DNA of 64,000 nucleotides from Methylovulum sp. (GCF_028687615.1 NZ_JAQTZU010000002.1:143745-207744); one strand, 5' to 3'. Shown: positions 15,770-25,759, counted from the stretch's first letter. Program-made: numbers and translations. The notes: a model not told the origin generated them from the sequence alone.

Positions 15770-17623
15770 ATGAATGGCAAAAAATCATTTTTTTATTCAT
15801 CGCTAGCACTCGGTGTTGCTTTAGCGATCAATAGCAGCACGGCCCTAGCTACCGCCCCCGTGACGGCAACTCCAATCCAACACCTTATCGTGGTCATTGG
15901 CGAAAACGTCGCTTTCGATACCTTATACGGTGCTTATAAGCCAGCTAAAGGGCAAGCTATAAAAAACTTATTGTCCACCCGCATTATCAATGCGGACGGT
16001 ACCCCAGGCGTTAATTTCGCCAAAGCCTTGCAACGTGAAGGCAGCAACCTGACTAAACGATACGATGCAAGACCAGTGCGTGGCGCGCCTTATGCGGCAT
16101 TGCCACAACCATTACAAACCGGCATTCTCGACCCCAGCACTTTTACATTTGTCGGTGGCATTCCTGACCCGCGTTTTCCGGCTGACCTGCCCAACGGCCC
16201 GTTCCAAATCACCAAATATGTCCCTTATGGCTCAGCCAACTCGGCAACTGGCGATCCAGCCCATAGATTTTTCCAAATGTGGCAACAAACCGGCGGCAAT
16301 AACCGTGACCACAGCCTATTTACTTGGGTGGCGACAACGACTGGCACAGGTGGCGACAACGGACCCAACGGCCCTAAACCAGGCGATTCGCAACAAGGCG
16401 GCGAGCTGATGGGCTTTTTTAATATGTCACAAGGCGATGCGCCAATTTTCAAGCAATTGGCACAAAACTATGCGTTGAGCGATAACTTCCACCAATCGAT
16501 TATGGGTGGGACCGGGGCGAACTTTTTCTCCATCGCCACTGCTGACGTTGCGATCTATAACAATGCCGGTGTACTGACACCTCCAGCTAATCAAATTGAA
16601 AATCCAAGCCCACTGGCAGGGACTGAAAACTTCTACACCCAAGATGGCTATGCTGGCGGTTCTTATGTGAAGTGCTCGGATGCCAAACAACCAGGCGTCA
16701 GATCAATTCTAAGAATCCTTGAGACCCAAAACCGTGCCAGCAATTGTGCAAAAGACGCATTCTATTTGGTCAACAATTACGATGTCCCTTACAACGTAGA
16801 CGGTTCAGCCAAAACCCTGGGGCCAACCCAGTTTGTCTATCCACCACAAACCGTGCCAACCATAGGCGAAGCCTTGTCAGCCAAGGATGTGAGCTGGAAA
16901 TGGTATACCGCAGGCCGTGACACGAATGATATATTGAATGACGAACTGTATCCTTATATCCATGCCCTTGTCGATAAGCAAGTCCCTATTGATACCCCAA
17001 ACCGTGCACAAGTTGTCGATGCCATCACCTTTTCAAATACCCGGACGGTGGTTTATAACAGCATTGGCGATCCGCACAACGCCTCTGCCAATGTGGTCAC
17101 CACACCTGCATTGCGCGACCATCTAAAAGGTATGGAAACATTCCTGAGCGATGTCAGCAATGAGACGTTGCCTGCGGTTTCTTTTGTCGTACCTAAAAAT
17201 CTGGTTAGCGGCCACCCTGGTTATTCAGCCCCTGTGCGCTATGAGTTGTTCATCAAAGACTTGGTTGAATCAGTACAGGCCAAACCGGCATTATGGGCGA
17301 ACACGGCAATCATCGTCACTACAGATGAAGGTGGTGGCTATTTCGACTCCGGTGTGATCCAAAATCTGGACTTTTTCGGTGACGGCCCACGGATTCCAAT
17401 GCTAGTCGTATCGCCGTATGCGAAAAAAGGTTTCGTCGATCACGTCTATCATGACCATGCGTCAATTTTGAAATTTATCGAACATAACTGGGGCTTGAAT
17501 CCTTTATCAGCGCGTAGCCGTGATAACTTGCCTAACCCGGTTGCCGGCAGCAATCCTTACTTGCCTGCCAACCAGCCAGCCATTGGCGATATGACCAGCC
17601 TGTTTGATTTTCCTGCGCCATAA
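15770..17623 (+). CDS. Exported phosphoesterase (phospholipase C / acid phosphatase superfamily)
   Basis: 617 aa with a signal peptide (FFYSSLALGVALAINSSTALA). The start of the mature protein, IQHLIVVIGENVAFDTLYG, matches the metal-binding EN-x2-FD motif of the phosphoesterase family that includes phospholipase C and AcpA. Further family blocks are LSDNFHQSIMGGTGANFF, FVVPKN, IIVTTDEGGGYFDSG and VDHVYHDHASILKFIEHNWG. It should cleave phosphate esters outside the cytoplasm; the substrate is not evident. The 5' gap (15561-15769) has no recognisable gene. Confidence 0.88.
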   Translation: MNGKKSFFYSSLALGVALAINSSTALATAPVTATPIQHLIVVIGENVAFDTLYGAYKPAKGQAIKNLLSTRIINADGTPGVNFAKALQREGSNLTKRYDARPVRGAPYAALPQPLQTGILDPSTFTFVGGIPDPRFPADLPNGPFQITKYVPYGSANSATGDPAHRFFQMWQQTGGNNRDHSLFTWVATTTGTGGDNGPNGPKPGDSQQGGELMGFFNMSQGDAPIFKQLAQNYALSDNFHQSIMGGTGANFFSIATADVAIYNNAGVLTPPANQIENPSPLAGTENFYTQDGYAGGSYVKCSDAKQPGVRSILRILETQNRASNCAKDAFYLVNNYDVPYNVDGSAKTLGPTQFVYPPQTVPTIGEALSAKDVSWKWYTAGRDTNDILNDELYPYIHALVDKQVPIDTPNRAQVVDAITFSNTRTVVYNSIGDPHNASANVVTTPALRDHLKGMETFLSDVSNETLPAVSFVVPKNLVSGHPGYSAPVRYELFIKDLVESVQAKPALWANTAIIVTTDEGGGYFDSGVIQNLDFFGDGPRIPMLVVSPYAKKGFVDHVYHDHASILKFIEHNWGLNPLSARSRDNLPNPVAGSNPYLPANQPAIGDMTSLFDFPAP

Positions 17624-17659
17624 ACAGATTTAGGTCTTAGCACCATTTCGGTACCCTGT

Positions 17660-17687
17660 GTAGGGACAGGCTAAAACCTGTCCCTAC
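17660..17687. repeat. Hairpin downstream of the phosphoesterase
   Basis: GTAGGGACAGG (17660-17670) and CCTGTCCCTAC (17677-17687) form a perfect 11-bp stem with a six-base loop. It has no T run, so it may be a dispersed repeat more than a terminator. Confidence 0.7.
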
Positions 17688-17799
17688 CATTCAAATAAAC
17701 AACAACGAATTACCGCGTTAATCATCTACAAATCCCTTGCATTCATAAACACAATCCCGTATTAAACCTGCGGCAATAATCCCATACATAGAAAATGGC

Positions 17800-18156
17800 T
17801 CAAGATTTAGCCAACAATGCGGTTGCCTGAAAAGTTATCCCTTTCCAGCCAAACTTCATAAAATTCCTGATATTCTGATGTCCCGTACCATCGGGGTTTT
17901 GCAAAACATCGATACGGTAAAAATCCCCAAACAGATTTAGCGTTGTTTGTTCATCAAGTTGATGGATCATCGCGAATGCAAAAATTTTGCAAGATCCCTC
18001 GTTAGTCCCTGCTTGATTTATCAGCATTTCATCACCCAAACCATTGCTGAATGTCGTGGGCTGATAATGATAATGTCCAGTAATGACCGCGATGGTGTCA
18101 GCAAAACTGACCGGGACATTGTCGGTTATTTTTTCAAGAAACAAAGCCAATGGCAT
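17800..18156 (-). CDS. HopJ-family protein
   Basis: 118 aa, normal family length. The blocks SFADTIAVITGHYHYQPT, NGLGDEMLINQAGTNEGSCK, FGDFYRIDVLQNPDGT and HQNIRNFMKFGWKGI are those of the small HopJ family, named for a type III effector but common in non-pathogens with no secretion system. Function in this host is unknown. It is followed 17 bp upstream on the same strand by a cysteine hydrolase, so they may be cotranscribed. Confidence 0.9.
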   Translation of the reverse strand: MPLALFLEKITDNVPVSFADTIAVITGHYHYQPTTFSNGLGDEMLINQAGTNEGSCKIFAFAMIHQLDEQTTLNLFGDFYRIDVLQNPDGTGHQNIRNFMKFGWKGITFQATALLAKS

Positions 18157-18173
18157 AGCTCAACACCTTAAGA

Positions 18174-18728
18174 TCAACGAAGCAAACGGGAAATAGCTTT
18201 AAACTCAGGATGGGCGGCATCACGCAGCCATTCGAATACCACAGATTCATGATTCGTCACCGTCACACCTTGCTGGCCCAAGCGTTTGAGCGCGTAAAGC
18301 TTATGCCCTTCTTTACGTGAACACACGGCATCTTCAACCACCTGGACCTGGTACCCTAAACACAACAATTCCAAAGCAGTCTGTAAAACACAAACATGGG
18401 TTTCCAAACCCAGCAAGATGATTTGCTTACGTCCAGTTGCTAGCAAAGCCTCTGAAAATCCCGGCGCGGCGCAACAAGAAAACCCTGTCTTTTCAAAAAA
18501 CAAGGTGTTTTCAGGCAGCTTGGTAACAAGCACACGTTCAGTCAGTCCCAAGCCTTGCGGATATTGCTCGGTGACTAATACCGGAACGGACAAGCGTTGC
18601 GCGACTTCCAGCAAAATCCCGGCATGGAAACATAGCCCTGGGGCTTCCGCCATCACCGCCGTTAATTTACTCTGGACATCAATAACGACGATGACACTGT
18701 CCGCCGCCGTCAACAAAGAGGTGTTCAT
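18174..18728 (-). CDS. Isochorismatase-family cysteine hydrolase
   Basis: 184 aa from ATG 18728, placed only a few bases after the smpB stop. The frame could start further upstream inside smpB but the family fold begins at SVIVVIDVQ. Catalytic Asp is in VIDVQ, the Lys region is FEKTGFSCC, and the catalytic Cys is in GLETHVCVLQTA. Family members hydrolyse nicotinamide, isochorismate or related amides. The closest look is to YcaC-type proteins; the substrate is unknown. Likely operon with smpB and the HopJ gene. Confidence 0.87.
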   Translation of the reverse strand: MNTSLLTAADSVIVVIDVQSKLTAVMAEAPGLCFHAGILLEVAQRLSVPVLVTEQYPQGLGLTERVLVTKLPENTLFFEKTGFSCCAAPGFSEALLATGRKQIILLGLETHVCVLQTALELLCLGYQVQVVEDAVCSRKEGHKLYALKRLGQQGVTVTNHESVVFEWLRDAAHPEFKAISRLLR

Positions 18729-18730
18729 AG

Positions 18731-19216
18731 TTAAGCCTTTTTCATAATCCGCGCTTTTTCGCGCTGCCAATCACGGTCTTTTGAAGCCGCGCGTTTATCG
18801 TGCAATTGCTTGCCTTTAGCCAGGCCAATTTCCAGCTTGGCCCGGCCATTTTTCCAGTACATCGACAATGGAATCAAGGTATAACCTTTGCGCTCAACCG
18901 CTCCAATCAACTTATTAAGCTCATGGCGGTTCAGCAGCAATTTTTTTGACCGCACCGACTCAGGGTTGATATGCGTGGAAGCCGACAACAAAGCCGAAAT
19001 ATGTGCACCGGACAACCATGCCTCACCGCGTTTTATCGCCACATAGCTTTCTTTTAACTGTACTTTGCCGGCCCTGAGACTTTTCACTTCCCAGCCTTGC
19101 AAGACCAAGCCCGCCTCAAAGCGTTCTTCAATGAAGTATTCATGGGTGGCCTGACGGTTGACGGCGATGGTCGAATTTTGTTGGGATTTAGCTTTTTTAG
19201 GATTTTTATCAGCCAT
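18731..19216 (-). CDS. smpB: SsrA-binding protein SmpB
   Basis: 161 aa. Binds tmRNA and brings it to stalled ribosomes for trans-translation. Diagnostic blocks: [49 protein letters not shown] and the basic C-terminal tail [19 protein letters not shown]. No ssrA gene is seen in the window. Confidence 0.97.
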   Translation of the reverse strand: MADKNPKKAKSQQNSTIAVNRQATHEYFIEERFEAGLVLQGWEVKSLRAGKVQLKESYVAIKRGEAWLSGAHISALLSASTHINPESVRSKKLLLNRHELNKLIGAVERKGYTLIPLSMYWKNGRAKLEIGLAKGKQLHDKRAASKDRDWQREKARIMKKA

Positions 19217-19354
19217 AGGGCGGGAAAGACAATGAATGGAGTAAAGGAATTGCGGATGTGCCGCGAATTTAAAACTGACGCAAGGGAATAATTTTGTTAT
19301 TTTACGCGATTATTTTTCGATAATAATAATTAAAGTCAGTTTTTGAGGACGCGC

Positions 19355-20716
19355 ATGTCAGATACAAAAAAATCCCCCCAAGGCGAATGGTCGTCGCATT
19401 TTGCATTTATTCTGGCGGCTACCGGTTCAGCGGTCGGATTGGGCAATATCTGGAAATTTCCGTACATCACCGGCGAAAACGGCGGCGGCGCGTTCGTGCT
19501 GGTGTATTTGCTGTGTGTCGCCCTGGTTGGACTCCCGATCATGATGGCGGAAACCCTGATGGGTCGACGTGGGCGGCATAATCCGGTGACCACGATGGAA
19601 GCCCTGACCGCCGAAGCCAAAGCCGATGAGCACTGGCATTATCTAGGCTGGATGGGCATTATCGCGGGCATGCTGATATTGTCTTACTACAGCGTGATTG
19701 CCGGCTGGGCGACCGCCTATGTCTTCAAAGCCTTTTCCGGCAGTTTTTTTGATGCCGACGCCCACGCCATCAAACAGCTTTTTGCTGATTTTATCGCCAG
19801 CCCTATCCAGCTTATTTTTTGGCATACGGCGTTTATGCTGGCAACCATGTCGATAGTCAAACGCGGCATAAGCCACGGCCTGGAAAAATCCCTGCGTTTT
19901 TTGATGCCCTGTTTGTTTGTCCTGCTGATTCTATTGGTCGGCTACGCCATGACCACGCCCGGTTATTTTCAAGGCCTACATTTTTTATTTAACGCCGATT
20001 TCAGTAAATTAAGTGGAAACTCGATACTCACCGCATTAGGCCAGGCTTTTTTTAGCTTAGGCATAGGCATGGGTGCAGTGATGGTTTACGGGGCTTATTT
20101 GCCGAAAAAAATCTCCATCACCGAAACGGTGGTCATTGTTTCCATTGCCGACACGGTCGTCGCGTTGTTGGCTGGCATCATCATTTTTCCGATTGTTTTC
20201 ACAAATGGCCTGGAACCGAATTCCGGCCCAGGCCTGATTTTCGAAACCCTGCCGATTGCGTTTGGCTCAATGATCGGTGGCTGGTTGTTCGGAATTCTGT
20301 TTTTCGTCATGCTGGTCGTTGCCGCCTTGTCATCGTCGGTCGCCTTGATCGAACCGACGGTGACTTGGCTGATTGAAACCCGTGGTTTTAGCCGCGAAAA
20401 AGCTTGCCTTTGGTCAGGTTTGGTGACCTGGTTGGTTGGCTTTGCGAGCATTTTCTCCTTCAATAGCTGGTCAGAGTTCAAGGTTTTTGGCCTCACGCTG
20501 TTTGAATTGCTCGATTATGCCACCGCCAACCTGATGTTGCCGATAGGCGGTTTTGCCATCGCCATTTTTGCGGGTTGGGTCATGGTGCGGGACCACAGCG
20601 AACAGGAACTGGATTTGCCGAACCCGCAAAGTTACCAGATTTGGGAATTGCTCATCAAATACCTTGCCCCCGCCGCCGTTTTTTTCGTGTTCTTAGACGT
20701 TGTAGGAGTGCTTTAA
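19355..20716 (+). CDS. Neurotransmitter:sodium symporter (NSS/SNF) family transporter
   Basis: 453 aa from ATG 19355 with a GAGGAC upstream (TTG 19343 is less likely). About twelve membrane segments. The signature near the N terminus, GSAVGLGNIWKFPYITGENG, is the LeuT-type substrate and sodium site. Members import amino acids with sodium. The substrate is not evident. It ends two bases before ratA, which suggests an operon with ratA and rnfH. Confidence 0.93.
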   Translation: MSDTKKSPQGEWSSHFAFILAATGSAVGLGNIWKFPYITGENGGGAFVLVYLLCVALVGLPIMMAETLMGRRGRHNPVTTMEALTAEAKADEHWHYLGWMGIIAGMLILSYYSVIAGWATAYVFKAFSGSFFDADAHAIKQLFADFIASPIQLIFWHTAFMLATMSIVKRGISHGLEKSLRFLMPCLFVLLILLVGYAMTTPGYFQGLHFLFNADFSKLSGNSILTALGQAFFSLGIGMGAVMVYGAYLPKKISITETVVIVSIADTVVALLAGIIIFPIVFTNGLEPNSGPGLIFETLPIAFGSMIGGWLFGILFFVMLVVAALSSSVALIEPTVTWLIETRGFSREKACLWSGLVTWLVGFASIFSFNSWSEFKVFGLTLFELLDYATANLMLPIGGFAIAIFAGWVMVRDHSEQELDLPNPQSYQIWELLIKYLAPAAVFFVFLDVVGVL

Positions 20717-20718
20717 GG

Positions 20719-21150
20719 ATGACGATTGTACAAAAAAGCGCGTTGGTCAAATATTCTGCCAAACAAATGTTTGATTTGGTCAATGACATTGAAGCCTACC
20801 CGCAATTTCTGCCGTGGTGCAGCGACAGCCGCATCCTGAAACGCAACGATGGTGTCGTTGAAGCGGAACTGTCCATTTCCAAAGGTGGTTTTAAAAAATC
20901 CTTTTCCACTCGCAACAAAATCGATCAAGGCGGCACCATCACGGTTTCTTTATTGGACGGGCCGTTTTCGTATCTGGAAGGGGTTTGGAATTTTATGCCC
21001 TTGCGCGAAGACGCCAGCAAAATCTCCTTAGATTTAGAATTTGAAATGTCCAGCAAACTCGCGAGCTTGGCGTTTGGTGCCGTGTTCAACCAAATCTGCA
21101 ACACTATGGTCAGCTCCTTCACTAACCGCGCCAAGCAAGTTTATGTCTGA
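20719..21150 (+). CDS. ratA: RatA / COQ10-like START-domain protein
   Basis: 143 aa from ATG 20719, two bases after the upstream stop (the same frame is open further upstream inside the transporter gene). Family blocks: VQKSALVKYSAKQMFDLVND, EAYPQFLPWCS and FTNRAKQVYV. In Escherichia coli RatA was described as a toxin affecting ribosome association; related proteins bind ubiquinone. The next gene overlaps its stop by 8 bp, as in the standard ratA-rnfH pair. Confidence 0.93.
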   Translation: MTIVQKSALVKYSAKQMFDLVNDIEAYPQFLPWCSDSRILKRNDGVVEAELSISKGGFKKSFSTRNKIDQGGTITVSLLDGPFSYLEGVWNFMPLREDASKISLDLEFEMSSKLASLAFGAVFNQICNTMVSSFTNRAKQVYV

Positions 21151-21421
21151 GACTTTGGAGGTCGAAGTCGCTTATGCCCTGCCGGGCCGACAAACGCTAA
21201 TCGCGCTCGCATTGCCAGCCCCTACCACCGCCGCCGACGCAATTGCCACGTCGGGGATTTTGGCGCAATTCCCCGAACTGGATCTGGCAACGCTAAATGT
21301 GGGGATTTTTGGGCATATCACCCCACTGGCCCAGCCCCTGCGTAAGGGAGACCGCGTGGAAATTTACCGCCCGCTTATTCATAATCCCAAAGACGCTAGA
21401 CGGTTACGGGCGGCGAAGTAG
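21143..21421 (+). CDS. rnfH: RnfH/RatB family ubiquitin-like protein
   Basis: 92 aa from ATG 21143, overlapping the ratA stop. The beta-grasp protein starts LEVEVAYALPGRQTLIALAL and ends GDRVEIYRPLIHNPKDARRL, the hallmark of UPF0125/RnfH. Function is unsettled; it is always found beside ratA, often near smpB, as here. Confidence 0.93.
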   Translation: MSETLEVEVAYALPGRQTLIALALPAPTTAADAIATSGILAQFPELDLATLNVGIFGHITPLAQPLRKGDRVEIYRPLIHNPKDARRLRAAK

Positions 21422-21438
21422 CCATGCTTCAAACAGCC

Positions 21439-21545
21439 ATGTTTTCGGTTTTTAGTGGAGTGGGGAACGCGTACCTTCTGGGGCATAAAGGCATCCTGCC
21501 CGCTAGTTGCGGTCAAGATGACCGCGCTCCAAAAACGAAAACGTG
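21439..21545. repeat. MITE-like dispersed element, copy 2
   Basis: Same internal block as 14601-14703 (CTTCTGGGGCATAAAGGCAT, GCGGTCAAGA) and ends with CTCCAAAAACGAAAACGTG; the left end TGTTTTCGGTTTTTAGTGGA is an imperfect inverse of that end. Confidence 0.75.
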
Positions 21546-21672
21546 ATTGTTCAGAGTATATGTCCTAAATATTTTGGCATTTGACTTGTAGTTATGAATA
21601 CCCTAGAGTCTGTAAGCTTGGCTTGCCCGGGTCGTTATTTATCAATAACAATTTTAACGAAGAGGAATAAAC

Positions 21673-22362
21673 ATGAAACAATATGTAGCGGAATTTTTTG
21701 GGACATTTTGGCTGGTTCTTGGTGGTTGTGGTAGCGCGGTGCTGGCGGCGGCATTTCCAGATGTGGGCATTGGCTTGCTCGGCGTGTCTTTGGCTTTCGG
21801 TTTGACGGTTTTAACAATGGCTTTTGCCATAGGCCATATTTCAGGTTGTCATCTTAATCCAGCCGTGTCCATCGGGCTTTGGATGGCCGGACGCTTTCCT
21901 GCCAATAAATTATTGCCCTATATTGTTGCCCAAGTCATCGGCGGCATCGTGGCGGGTGGTGTTTTATACCTGATTGCCAGCGGCAAGGCCGACTTTAGTC
22001 TGGCAGGCGGATTTGCAGCGAATGGTTATGGCGAACATTCCCCAGGTGGTTATTCGCTGGTGGCTGCGCTAACCACGGAAGTGGTTATGACTATGATGTT
22101 CCTGTTCATCATACTCGGAGCCACCGATGCCCGCGCACCGGCAGGTTTCGCGCCTATCGCCATAGGCTTGGGATTGACACTGATCCATTTGATCAGCATT
22201 CCGGTGACCAACACGTCGGTTAATCCAGCCAGAAGCATGGCGGTTGCCGTTTATGTGGGAGATTGGGCTATGGCGCAACTTTGGCTGTTTTGGGTCGCCC
22301 CGATAATCGGGGCGATACTGGGGGCGTTGGTTTATCGGTTTATTGGCAGCAGTGACGATTGA
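21673..22362 (+). CDS. aqpZ: Aquaporin Z
   Basis: 229 aa, six membrane segments. The two water-pore motifs are HLNPAVS and VNPARSM. The N terminus [20 protein letters not shown] is typical of AqpZ. It lets water cross the inner membrane. Stand-alone gene with GAGGAA upstream of the ATG. Confidence 0.96.
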   Translation: MKQYVAEFFGTFWLVLGGCGSAVLAAAFPDVGIGLLGVSLAFGLTVLTMAFAIGHISGCHLNPAVSIGLWMAGRFPANKLLPYIVAQVIGGIVAGGVLYLIASGKADFSLAGGFAANGYGEHSPGGYSLVAALTTEVVMTMMFLFIILGATDARAPAGFAPIAIGLGLTLIHLISIPVTNTSVNPARSMAVAVYVGDWAMAQLWLFWVAPIIGAILGALVYRFIGSSDD

Positions 22363-22392
22363 TCGTCTTGCTTTGGGGATAGGCAAAATAGG

Positions 22393-22422
22393 TTGAGGGG
22401 GGATTTGAAAATCCCCCCTCAA
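22393..22422. repeat. G/C-rich hairpin after aqpZ
   Basis: TTGAGGGGGGATTT and its inverse AAATCCCCCCTCAA form a nearly loopless hairpin, followed by ACCCCCTTTACCAAAGGG. It may serve as a terminator; it looks like a dispersed bacterial repeat. The rest of 22423-22624 shows no gene. Confidence 0.65.
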
Positions 22423-22624
22423 ACCCCCTTTACCAAAGGGTGGGCAAGTTTGCTTGCGAAGTTGGTGATCAAGACGTAAAGCCATCCTTTTTATAAAGGG
22501 TGGCGGCACTACATCATCTGGTTATTCAATATCTTATGGGTTCTTAGCTATACAAACCCCGTCCAATTGATTTCATAACCCTCCGACAAAATGCCTTGGC
22601 ATATTGCCCGCCCTTAAACAGGTA

Positions 22625-24226
22625 TTAAAGTATTAAGTTCGCGGCTAAAGGGGCGGACAGGATACCGTTTAGGGAGATACTAAAATCTGCTTGGAGATCC
22701 CCATTGATGTCACCATAAAGGCCTGCACCAGAGAATCCATTGTCGAAACGCAATTGACCTTCCACCCCGGTAAATTGATTATTACCAATGTAAGTGAACG
22801 CTTGGTTGCCATTTTCGTTGATAACGGCATCTATCCCAGAAAGGTCAATCTTATCTAAGCCTGCAAAATCGTTAATGCTGTCTTGCCCATTATAAAAAAA
22901 GTTTTGGCTCGGACTTTGTACTTCGTTGAGGGCTAAGAACTTGAAAATATCGTTACCCGCGCCACCAATCAGCGTGTCGGAACCTTGCCCGCCAATCAGC
23001 GTATCGTTGCCGTTACCGCCAGAAAGCGTATCATCGCCTGTCCAGCCAGTAAGGGTGTCATTACCGTCGCCGCCGTTCACCGTGTCATTCCCCATGCCGC
23101 CATTTAAGGTATCGTTACCGGCTAAACCATTTAGCATGTCATTACCGTTGCCTGTTGTTTTGGTATCCGCTAGCCCCGTGCCTGTGAATACCTGGTCTGT
23201 GGCGATAATCAAGCGGTTGCTGCCAGCGGCGGTTTCTTGCAGCATTTTGGTGAAATTGCTCAGTTGAATGCTCGCATCTTCTTGATAATCCCCATTAAAG
23301 TCGAATTCAAGGGTGGCGTAATTCCCGGAAAGACTAAAAGAAGGGGTTTGAACCAAACGATATTGACCGGTTTCGCCGCTAAACTCGGCATCGCCGATAT
23401 AATCACCCCAGAACTGGAAATCTTGGATATTCATGAATAACTGGTCACCAACGCTAAAATCGGTGATTACGTCCGCGTGCATGCCATCGGGTTCGGTAAA
23501 TCTGAAAATATCGTTACCCGCGCCGCCGTTGAAAATATCCCTGCCAAAACCACCGTCCAGCGTATCGTTACCATCACCGCCAAAAAGATGGTCGCGACCT
23601 TCGCCACCGACCAGGTAATCGTTGCCGCCCAAGCCTAATAAACGGTCATTGCCTGAACCGCCAGTCAATGTTTCTCCTGCGGCAGTCCCGGTTTTAATTT
23701 GATTGGCGGCAACGATCAATACGCCTGAATTAAGGGCGGTTTCGACTAGGTTGACAGTATTTTTTATAAATATCGTGGCATCGGCTTCACCATCACCATT
23801 GGCATCAATTTCAATACCCGTTGGGTAAGGATAATTAATGTCTATAGGCAAGTTAGTTAGGTTGTTTGGGTCATCTGTATAGCGGATTTCCCCAGCCACT
23901 CCGTTAAACTGTTGATTGCCAATGAAATGATGCGCCGTCAAAGCTGAAAAGTCGATGCGGTCACCCACGGCAAACGACTGGATTTTATCGCCGTTGGCAT
24001 CCGTAGCAATTTTGTATTGAAACGTGTCATTTCCGGCACCACCATGCAAGGTGTCTGATCCAGCACCACCTTCTAGAATATCGTCTCCCAAGCCGCCCGA
24101 AAGATAATCCGCTCCGCCGCCGCCGCGTAAAATATCGTTTCCGGCTAGTCCGAACAAAGCATCAGTGCCTGCCGTGCCAATCAAGGTATCTACACCTGCT
24201 GTACCTACTTTTATTTTGATGGTCAT
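22625..24226 (-). CDS. RTX calcium-binding protein
   Basis: 533 aa, start supported by GAGGA upstream of the ATG. No signal peptide. It has several blocks of GGxGxDxLx nonapeptides (GGAGSDTLHGGAGNDTF, GGDGNDTLDGGFGRD, GGNGNDTLIGGQGSD), each followed by a repeated serralysin-like module with INDFAGLDKIDLSGID and FTGVEGQLRFDNG. Calcium-bound beta-rolls and a C-terminal hydrophobic stretch (LAANLIL) point to type I secretion. No protease or lipase active site is visible, so it is probably structural or adhesive. No ABC exporter is in the window. Confidence 0.9.
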   Translation of the reverse strand: MTIKIKVGTAGVDTLIGTAGTDALFGLAGNDILRGGGGADYLSGGLGDDILEGGAGSDTLHGGAGNDTFQYKIATDANGDKIQSFAVGDRIDFSALTAHHFIGNQQFNGVAGEIRYTDDPNNLTNLPIDINYPYPTGIEIDANGDGEADATIFIKNTVNLVETALNSGVLIVAANQIKTGTAAGETLTGGSGNDRLLGLGGNDYLVGGEGRDHLFGGDGNDTLDGGFGRDIFNGGAGNDIFRFTEPDGMHADVITDFSVGDQLFMNIQDFQFWGDYIGDAEFSGETGQYRLVQTPSFSLSGNYATLEFDFNGDYQEDASIQLSNFTKMLQETAAGSNRLIIATDQVFTGTGLADTKTTGNGNDMLNGLAGNDTLNGGMGNDTVNGGDGNDTLTGWTGDDTLSGGNGNDTLIGGQGSDTLIGGAGNDIFKFLALNEVQSPSQNFFYNGQDSINDFAGLDKIDLSGIDAVINENGNQAFTYIGNNQFTGVEGQLRFDNGFSGAGLYGDINGDLQADFSISLNGILSAPLAANLIL

Positions 24227-24403
24227 TTATTTATCCTCGTGAAGGTTAATGGTGGTAAATCAGCGATAATTTTCCAGCGGTGTCGTAACTCATTTAAAAA
24301 TATTGAACATTTACTTTAATATCAATAACATGGATAGATAATAGTGATGTTCAAACGGGCGATACCGACACCGCTGTGGAGGCATCGCCCAATAACTCTA
24401 AGG

Positions 24404-24515
24404 ATATGGCAAAAAATAACTTCCGCTAATGGTCCCCACGCTCTGCGTACCCGCAGGGCATAGATGGAAACCCGGTCAGGGACGCTCTGCGTCCCGAACC
24501 GCAGAGCGGGAACGA
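24404..24515. repeat. Dispersed repeat with CCCACGCYCTGCGTACCC core, copy 1
   Basis: From ATGGCAAAAAATAACTTCCG through CCCACGCTCTGCGTACCCGC to CGGGAACGATA. It matches 32366-32436 over the first part and has an internal second hairpin (GGGACGCTCTGCGTCCC; CGCAGAGCGGG). The flanks in 24227-24577 show no gene. Confidence 0.75.
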
Positions 24516-24577
24516 TAATATACCAAGTGGATTTGATAATCCCGCATCTTGTTATGGTTTGCTATGTATTTATCGTT

Positions 24578-25759
24578 TTACAAACCTAGCGATAAATCCC
24601 CTTCTATATCCTGGATATTTTCCAAGCCCACCGAAATTCGGATTAAACCGTCATTAATACCCGCCGCCGTCCGCGCTTCGGGGCTTAAACGGCCATGCGT
24701 GGTGCTTGCCGGATGGGTGATGGTAGTTTTGACATCTCCCAGGTTTGCGGTGATGGATAACAAGCGGGTCGAATCAAGCAAACGCCACGCCGCGTCTTTG
24801 CCGCCGGATAATTCAAAACTGACGATGCCGCCGAAATGGCTTTGCTGGCGTTTGGCGAGTCCGTGTTGTGGGTGAGATTCTAAACCAGGGTAATAGACTT
24901 TGCTGACACTAGGTTGCGCTTCCAGCCATTGCGCCAAAGCCAAGGCGTTGTCGCAATGGGCTTTCATGCGGATCGCCAAGGTTTCCAAGCCCGACAAAAA
25001 CACCCACGCATTGAACGGGCTCATGCTCGCGCCGCCTGTCCTTAAGTAAGGATAAACCGATTTTTCGATAATTTCTTCGCTGGCGATCACCGCACCACCG
25101 ACGCAACGGCCTTGCCCGTCGATGTATTTGGTCGCCGATTGCACGACAATGTCCGCGCCTAAAGCTAAAGGTTTTTGCAGGGCGGGGGTGCAGAAGCAGT
25201 TATCGACCACCAACAAACTGCCGTTTTGATGCGCCAGTTCGGCGAGTTCGGCAATATCGGCGATGCCCGTCAAGGGATTGGATGGTGTTTCCAAAAACAG
25301 GAAACGTGTGTTGGGTTTGATTGCCGCCGCCCATGCTGCCGTGTCGGTCAAATCGACGAAATCGCAGCTTACGCCGAACTTACCAAAATAATTTTCAAAC
25401 ATCAGCACGGTGTTACCGAACACGCCCCGCGAGCAAACGATATGGTCACCCGCTTTCAGCAAGCTCATCCCCACCGCCATGATCGCCGCCATGCCGGAAG
25501 AAAACGCCAAACAGCGTTCGCCTTGTTCCATCAAGGCCAGACGTTCCTGAAACGCCCTGACCGTGGGATTGGTAAAGCGCGAATAAATATTGCCAGGCTT
25601 TTTGCCGGTAAAGCGCAAAGCGGCATCTTCTGCGCTGGCGAACACATAGCTGGAGGTGGGGAAAATCGCGATGCTATGTTCATCTTCGTGGGTGCGCTGG
25701 TGTCCGGCGCGGATGGCTTGGGTTTCCAAGGAGTATTCGTTCCAGTTGATTTCGGTCAT
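24578..25759 (-). CDS. metZ: O-succinylhomoserine sulfhydrylase
   Basis: 393 aa PLP enzyme of the Cys/Met metabolism family. It forms homocysteine directly from O-succinylhomoserine and sulfide. The N terminus (ETQAIRAGHQRTHEDEHS) and SSYVFASAEDAALRF are diagnostic of MetZ. The PLP lysine is in VVQSATKYIDGQGR. ATG at 25759; no partner gene adjacent. Confidence 0.94.
   Translation of the reverse strand: MTEINWNEYSLETQAIRAGHQRTHEDEHSIAIFPTSSYVFASAEDAALRFTGKKPGNIYSRFTNPTVRAFQERLALMEQGERCLAFSSGMAAIMAVGMSLLKAGDHIVCSRGVFGNTVLMFENYFGKFGVSCDFVDLTDTAAWAAAIKPNTRFLFLETPSNPLTGIADIAELAELAHQNGSLLVVDNCFCTPALQKPLALGADIVVQSATKYIDGQGRCVGGAVIASEEIIEKSVYPYLRTGGASMSPFNAWVFLSGLETLAIRMKAHCDNALALAQWLEAQPSVSKVYYPGLESHPQHGLAKRQQSHFGGIVSFELSGGKDAAWRLLDSTRLLSITANLGDVKTTITHPASTTHGRLSPEARTAAGINDGLIRISVGLENIQDIEGDLSLGL

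Noticed and set aside
17800..18156. Type III secretion effector role for the HopJ-family protein
   Set aside because: The family is widespread in bacteria with no type III system, and no secretion genes are in the window.
22926..23618. Open frames opposite the RTX gene
   Set aside because: They mirror the GGxGxD repeats on the other strand and have proline-serine-rich artefact sequence.
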